Assembly (NCBI RefSeq): GCF_047948215.1 | Contig: NC_134457.1 | Location: 15,412,626 to 15,476,625, forward strand | DNA length: 64,000 bases | DNA from: Lycorma delicatula | Taxonomy: Eukaryota; Arthropoda; Insecta; Hemiptera; Fulgoridae | Reading direction: 5' to 3' | Shown: positions 61,188 through 64,000 of the stretch, in pieces | Layout of the letters: each line of letters opens with the position of its first letter | Numbering within the stretch: the first letter of the stretch is position 1 | The notes under the pieces: generated by a model | The model's database searches: none | Seen by the model: only the letters and a program-made list of their open reading frames with translations | Told to the model about the DNA's origin: nothing | Program-made: the position numbers and the translations under genes

Positions 61188-61280
61188 GAGTGTTTTTTAG
61201 GCCTACTGGGGAGAGATATCACTCTAAAAAATTCTCAACGCGGCACGGTTGCTACCTCTTGGGTGGTGTGGAAATGCAAC
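61188..61280 (+). repeat. Structured ~97-nt repeat, copy 3
   Basis: GAGTG/CACTC stem, weakened inner stem, GTTGC/GCAAC closing the TACCTCTTGGGTGGTGTGG core. No gene precedes it directly; it lies between the twister and the right TIR. Confidence 0.7.
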
Positions 61281-61344
61281 AATAATATTATCATTATTTT
61301 TTTCAAACTAATAATTTTTTTTGTTTGCAGACTTACTAATAGAC

Positions 61345-61801
61345 TACCGTACTGCGCACCAGGTGTGACATCACAAGATGGCGGTTGAACCACCGCCCGC
61401 CGCTGTTGTCGTCGACTTATATACAACTTATTTCGCTCTCTGACCAGGGGAGCCGCTGCAGCCGAATGGTCTAAGGCGTCAGTCAGTCAGTCAGTCGCGT
61501 CCCGCCGTGTCTAGGTTCAATCCCTAGCCGACCTGGTTTTTTTTTCACTTTAAATATTATTTATTTATTTAATTCAAAGGTTGGTACCGCTGTTGTGTGT
61601 AGCGGTATGTTTGAAATAATATTCAAACTGAATTAACATTACCAACGTTGGCTACCCTGTGGAATTTCAAACTTCCCGCAAAGGGAAACGGGAAATTCCC
61701 ACAGGGAGAAAAGGGAAAAACCAACATGGCGGACGCGACACTAACGCTCCCCGCGGGAGGGCTTGGCACTTGTGACGCCGCCCTCCTATTTATACACTAC
61801 T
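61345..61801 (-). repeat. Right terminal inverted repeat of Polinton A
   Basis: Inverted match to 31,202-31,675. The CRE-like site is TGACATCA here against TGACGTCA on the left. Ends CTATTTATACACTACT. Confidence 0.93.
61443..61536 (+). ncRNA. tRNA-like module in right TIR
   Basis: A-box/D-arm GCCGAATGGTCTAAGGC at 61,461-61,477, B-box/T-arm GGTTCAATCCC at 61,514-61,524, ACCAGG/CCTGGT as a possible acceptor-like stem and a run of nine T afterwards, a pol III-type stop. The middle is GTCAGTCAGTCAGTCAGTC. Not a decoding tRNA. Confidence 0.58.
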
Positions 61802-62231
61802 CGAACCTACGACGATGCACTCGCGTTTATTTTGTACTGAAATAGTAGATTTTACAAAACCAAATTCTATCCGTACTGTTTTGGGATTTGATGAAATGGT
61901 CCTACCAGCAAACTTCTGGCATACATCTCAGAAACCTGTTAGTATTTCATTTGTAAATGCGATACGTATAAGTTGTAACATCGCCCGCGGTTCATTTGTA
62001 GGCGGAGAAGAAGGTCATATCATTCACGAATTCTATCCCAGAGTTGGACGGGGATATAAGATAATTGAAGTACCGCACAGAGTCATTTATCTTCCGGTCA
62101 ACACCAAGTCTATACGGAATATAACTGTGCACGTTTATAATCAAAATTCAGAACTGATAAGTTTCGGTGGTGAAGAAGTAACGGTGAGACTGCATTTAAG
62201 ACGAAGAAACGATGGTGCTGATTTTCGTTGA
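61802..62231 (+). pseudogene. Minor capsid (penton-like) protein of element E, N-terminus lost
   Basis: About 139 codons matching the C-terminal 60% of the penton at 54,538 (VLGFDEMVLPANFWHTSQKP, EEGHIIHEF, VIYLPVNTKS, VTVRLHLRRR). The frame is open back to the Polinton A end at 61,802, where the homology stops, so the gene was cut there. The matching N-terminal part is not found to the left of Polinton A. Confidence 0.82.
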
Positions 62232-62358
62232 TAAAGCGGAATATAGATTCCCTCTTATAGTCCCGTTAACGACTAGTCAACCTGCGAAGCTTAAACGGTT
62301 GACACGAGAAAACGTACGATTTCTGGAATCTTTAGGTTTTAAAGTATTACAACAATGA
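62212..62358 (+). CDS. Small conserved protein between penton and major capsid (element E)
   Basis: 48 aa, overlapping the penton end by 20 nt and sharing ATGA with the major capsid start. The C-terminal LKRLTRENVRFLESLGFKVL matches the gene at 55,236. Function unknown. Confidence 0.65.
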   Translation: MVLIFVDKAEYRFPLIVPLTTSQPAKLKRLTRENVRFLESLGFKVLQQ

Positions 62359-63581
62359 GCGGACAGATAATAGACGTTGATACTGCGAACGCGGTATTTG
62401 ATGAAACCATTACGGGTAAAGAATTTCATACTCACTATCCTTATGCGTCAACTACGTTTAATAATAGTGATGAAATAAGAATTCCTGTCCAGCAACAGGA
62501 TGTATACACTCTTCCGTGCGAAAGTTATTTACTCATCAACGGAACGTATAGTGATGCTAATGGAGCTTCAGATTCAACACTAAAACTATGCAACAATTTT
62601 GGCGCGTTTCTTTTCGATGAAATTCGTTATGAAATTGCAGGACAGGAGGTGGATAGGGTGAGAAATGTGGGGATAACTTCAACGATGAAAAATGCTCTAT
62701 CACTGAGAAACTTCGAAAAAGATTCAATTTTCATGCATGGTTGGTCATCGGACGGCGTTGAAGATATCCAACCGGTCAACGGTGTATATATCGATGGTGA
62801 TTCGGCAAAGTTTAAGGTATTACTTCCGCTGAAGATGCTCTTGGGCTTTTTTGAAGATTATAATAAGATACTGCTAAACGTTAAACAGGAACTCATTCTG
62901 CTTCGGGCTTCCACTAATAATAATGCTGTTGTCGTTCCAGCTGGAAAAACATTTACCTTCGGAATAACGAAAATTACTTGGAAAATACCATATGTTAACG
63001 TATCGGATGAAAAACGGTTATCACTTCTTAGACTGGTAGATAGGGATGAACCGATTTCGATGATGTTCCGAAAGTGGAACTTGTACGAATACCCAACTCT
63101 ACCTATCAGTAAAGATGTAATTTGGACAGTTAAAACAACAACGCAGGTGGAAAAAGCTCATTATGTTATCATTGGATTTCAAACATCGAGAAAAGGAGAT
63201 GCAACAAAAAGAGCTTCGAATTTTGATACCATTTCACTTAATAACATACGCTTGTATCTGAATTCGGTATATTATCCTTATGAACACATTCAAGGAGATA
63301 GCATTATATTATATGAAATGTTTAAGAGTTTCTATAGATCTTATTATAACAGGAATTCAGCGGCTGCGTTAATTACCCCATCCAAGTACTATGCTATGCC
63401 ATTAATCTTTATAGATTGTTCAAAACAAAACGACACTTTGAAAACTGGCGCGGTTGATATTAAAATCGAGATACAAACTTCTACCAACATTCCCGACAAC
63501 ACAACAGCCTATTGTTTGATGATAAGTGATTGCATAATGCAATATCCTCCTTTAACAGGCACAGTCAAAAACGTTTCCTAA
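62355..63581 (+). CDS. Major capsid protein of element E (intact)
   Basis: 408 aa, a normal length for the Polinton double-jelly-roll capsid protein. Conserved blocks: FDETITGKEFHTHYPYAST, DEIRIPVQQQDVYTLP, NVKQELILLR, WKIPYVNVSD, RLYLNSVYYPYEH, MPLIFIDCSKQND and NTTAYCLMISD. No lesion, unlike the Polinton A copy. The start is fixed by the ATGA overlap with the small gene. Confidence 0.93.
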   Translation: MSGQIIDVDTANAVFDETITGKEFHTHYPYASTTFNNSDEIRIPVQQQDVYTLPCESYLLINGTYSDANGASDSTLKLCNNFGAFLFDEIRYEIAGQEVDRVRNVGITSTMKNALSLRNFEKDSIFMHGWSSDGVEDIQPVNGVYIDGDSAKFKVLLPLKMLLGFFEDYNKILLNVKQELILLRASTNNNAVVVPAGKTFTFGITKITWKIPYVNVSDEKRLSLLRLVDRDEPISMMFRKWNLYEYPTLPISKDVIWTVKTTTQVEKAHYVIIGFQTSRKGDATKRASNFDTISLNNIRLYLNSVYYPYEHIQGDSIILYEMFKSFYRSYYNRNSAAALITPSKYYAMPLIFIDCSKQNDTLKTGAVDIKIEIQTSTNIPDNTTAYCLMISDCIMQYPPLTGTVKNVS

Positions 63582-63612
63582 CCAGTTTAGTCTGTTAGTC
63601 GGTAAAGTCAAC

Positions 63613-64000
63613 ATGTCTGTCTTTATATCAGACTTTACTTTTTTTCGTTTACCCATCGCTGATGTCTACATTAAAGAATTAGTTTTAATTTCTTTGGATG
63701 AACTCCGATTCGAGCAATATCTATTCAAGCCACCTTTTGACTTCTATGATATTTCATCTCAAACTACTAGAGTTGCAATACAAAACTTTCAGAAACAAAT
63801 CGGATTCAATTGGAATTCGGGTTTTATTGAACACTTGAGGTTATCAACCATTTTTGAAAATTTAGCACCAATGTGTACTATATACGTAAAGTGCAAAGAA
63901 AAGAAAAAAGTGTTAGAACAAATACTAAACAATAAACGGAATATAATGAAAGACCTTGACGGTTACGATTGTCCTCCTATCGATTTATTCGGTTCTTCAA
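63613..64000 (+). CDS. Conserved Polinton protein, N-terminal part
   Basis: 129 codons to the window edge with no stop. It starts MSVFISDFTFF and contains IKELVLISLDELRFEQYLFK, GFNWNSGFIEHLRL, IYVKCKEKKKVLEQIL and DCPPIDLFG. It corresponds to the gene at 57,851 in Polinton A, which also lies downstream of the capsid gene. I know similar proteins from insect transposons, without an established function; a nuclease-like fold is a guess. Confidence 0.6.
   Translation, partial: MSVFISDFTFFRLPIADVYIKELVLISLDELRFEQYLFKPPFDFYDISSQTTRVAIQNFQKQIGFNWNSGFIEHLRLSTIFENLAPMCTIYVKCKEKKKVLEQILNNKRNIMKDLDGYDCPPIDLFGSS

Larger units (their letters stand above)
31202..61801 (+). mobile_element. Polinton/Maverick element A, 30.6 kb, with nested element B
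   Basis: Bounded by terminal inverted repeats starting AGTAGTGTATAAAT at both ends. It encodes the hallmark set PolB, DDE integrase, FtsK/HerA-type ATPase, cysteine protease, penton and major capsid proteins, plus accessory genes. Without the nested 7.4 kb it would be about 23 kb, normal for the group. Core genes carry frameshifts or stops. The 6 bp outside the ends (AATGCT left, CGAACC right) do not match, so a target duplication is not visible. Confidence 0.93.
61802..64000 (+). mobile_element. Polinton element E (partial)
   Basis: Holds the 3' part of a penton gene, a small conserved gene, an intact major capsid gene and the start of a further gene, in the same order as Polinton A but clearly diverged in sequence. 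Its left side is cut at the end of Polinton A, and the right side lies outside the window. Confidence 0.85.

Overview
The window looks like a mobile-element-dense stretch of an arthropod (probably insect) nuclear genome. It is AT-rich, has spliced genes, TATA boxes and a CCHC/APE non-LTR retrotransposon, and almost every gene belongs to Polinton/Maverick (adintovirus-like) elements that use a protein-primed family B DNA polymerase (PolB). I see no ordinary host gene. Species and identity percentages cannot be fixed by eye.

Layout. 1-5.6 kb: partial PolB element with a twister-like ribozyme, a double-chromodomain gene and a Ser/Thr-repeat gene, plus a coiled-coil gene on the other strand. 5.7-8.2 kb: satellite with alternating ~381/~500-bp units that resembles the promoter of the PolB elements. 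8.2-10.7 kb: non-LTR retrotransposon missing its 3' end. 10.7-15.3 kb: element B copy 1 (cyclin fragment, acidic protein, broken 289-aa homologue, tandem repeats, terminus), followed by a Polinton fragment. 16.1-19.3 kb: element D with decayed BIR/RING genes and a terminus holding six CRE sites. 19.3-25.2 kb: element C, with PolB folded back as 1.3-kb inverted arms, a 299-aa gene and a terminus with three DR1 sites. 25.2-31.2 kb: PolB C-terminal fragment, two broken copies of a large unknown gene, AT-rich DNA. 31,202-61,801: a 30.6-kb Polinton (element A) bounded by ~460-bp terminal inverted repeats. 61.8 kb to the end: another Polinton (E) with an intact major capsid gene, interrupted by A.

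Element A carries PolB, integrase, FtsK/HerA-type ATPase, adenain-like protease, fibre-like protein, a PLA2-domain protein, penton and major capsid proteins. It also has accessory genes: two paralogous unknown proteins, a proline-rich RING protein, a single-BIR protein, a secreted cystine-knot (PDGF/VEGF-like) protein, a glycoprotein-like gene and several small proteins. PolB, integrase, ATPase, major capsid and two others carry frameshifts or stops, so A is not autonomous; most accessory frames are intact. Element B copy 2 (44.7-52.1 kb) is nested in A and encodes an intact D-type-cyclin-like protein.

Most interesting signals: (1) PolB elements with no visible capsid or integrase genes that carry a cyclin, RING/BIR or chromodomain genes and share the Polinton terminal sequence, so they may be mobilised in trans; (2) three twister-like ribozymes with a covarying pseudoknot; (3) a perfect metazoan histone-type mRNA stem-loop 19 nt after the BIR stop codon and a near copy after another small gene; (4) termini holding tandem CRE or DR1 enhancer-type sites; (5) a repeated leader-exon/splice-acceptor-at-ATG gene layout.
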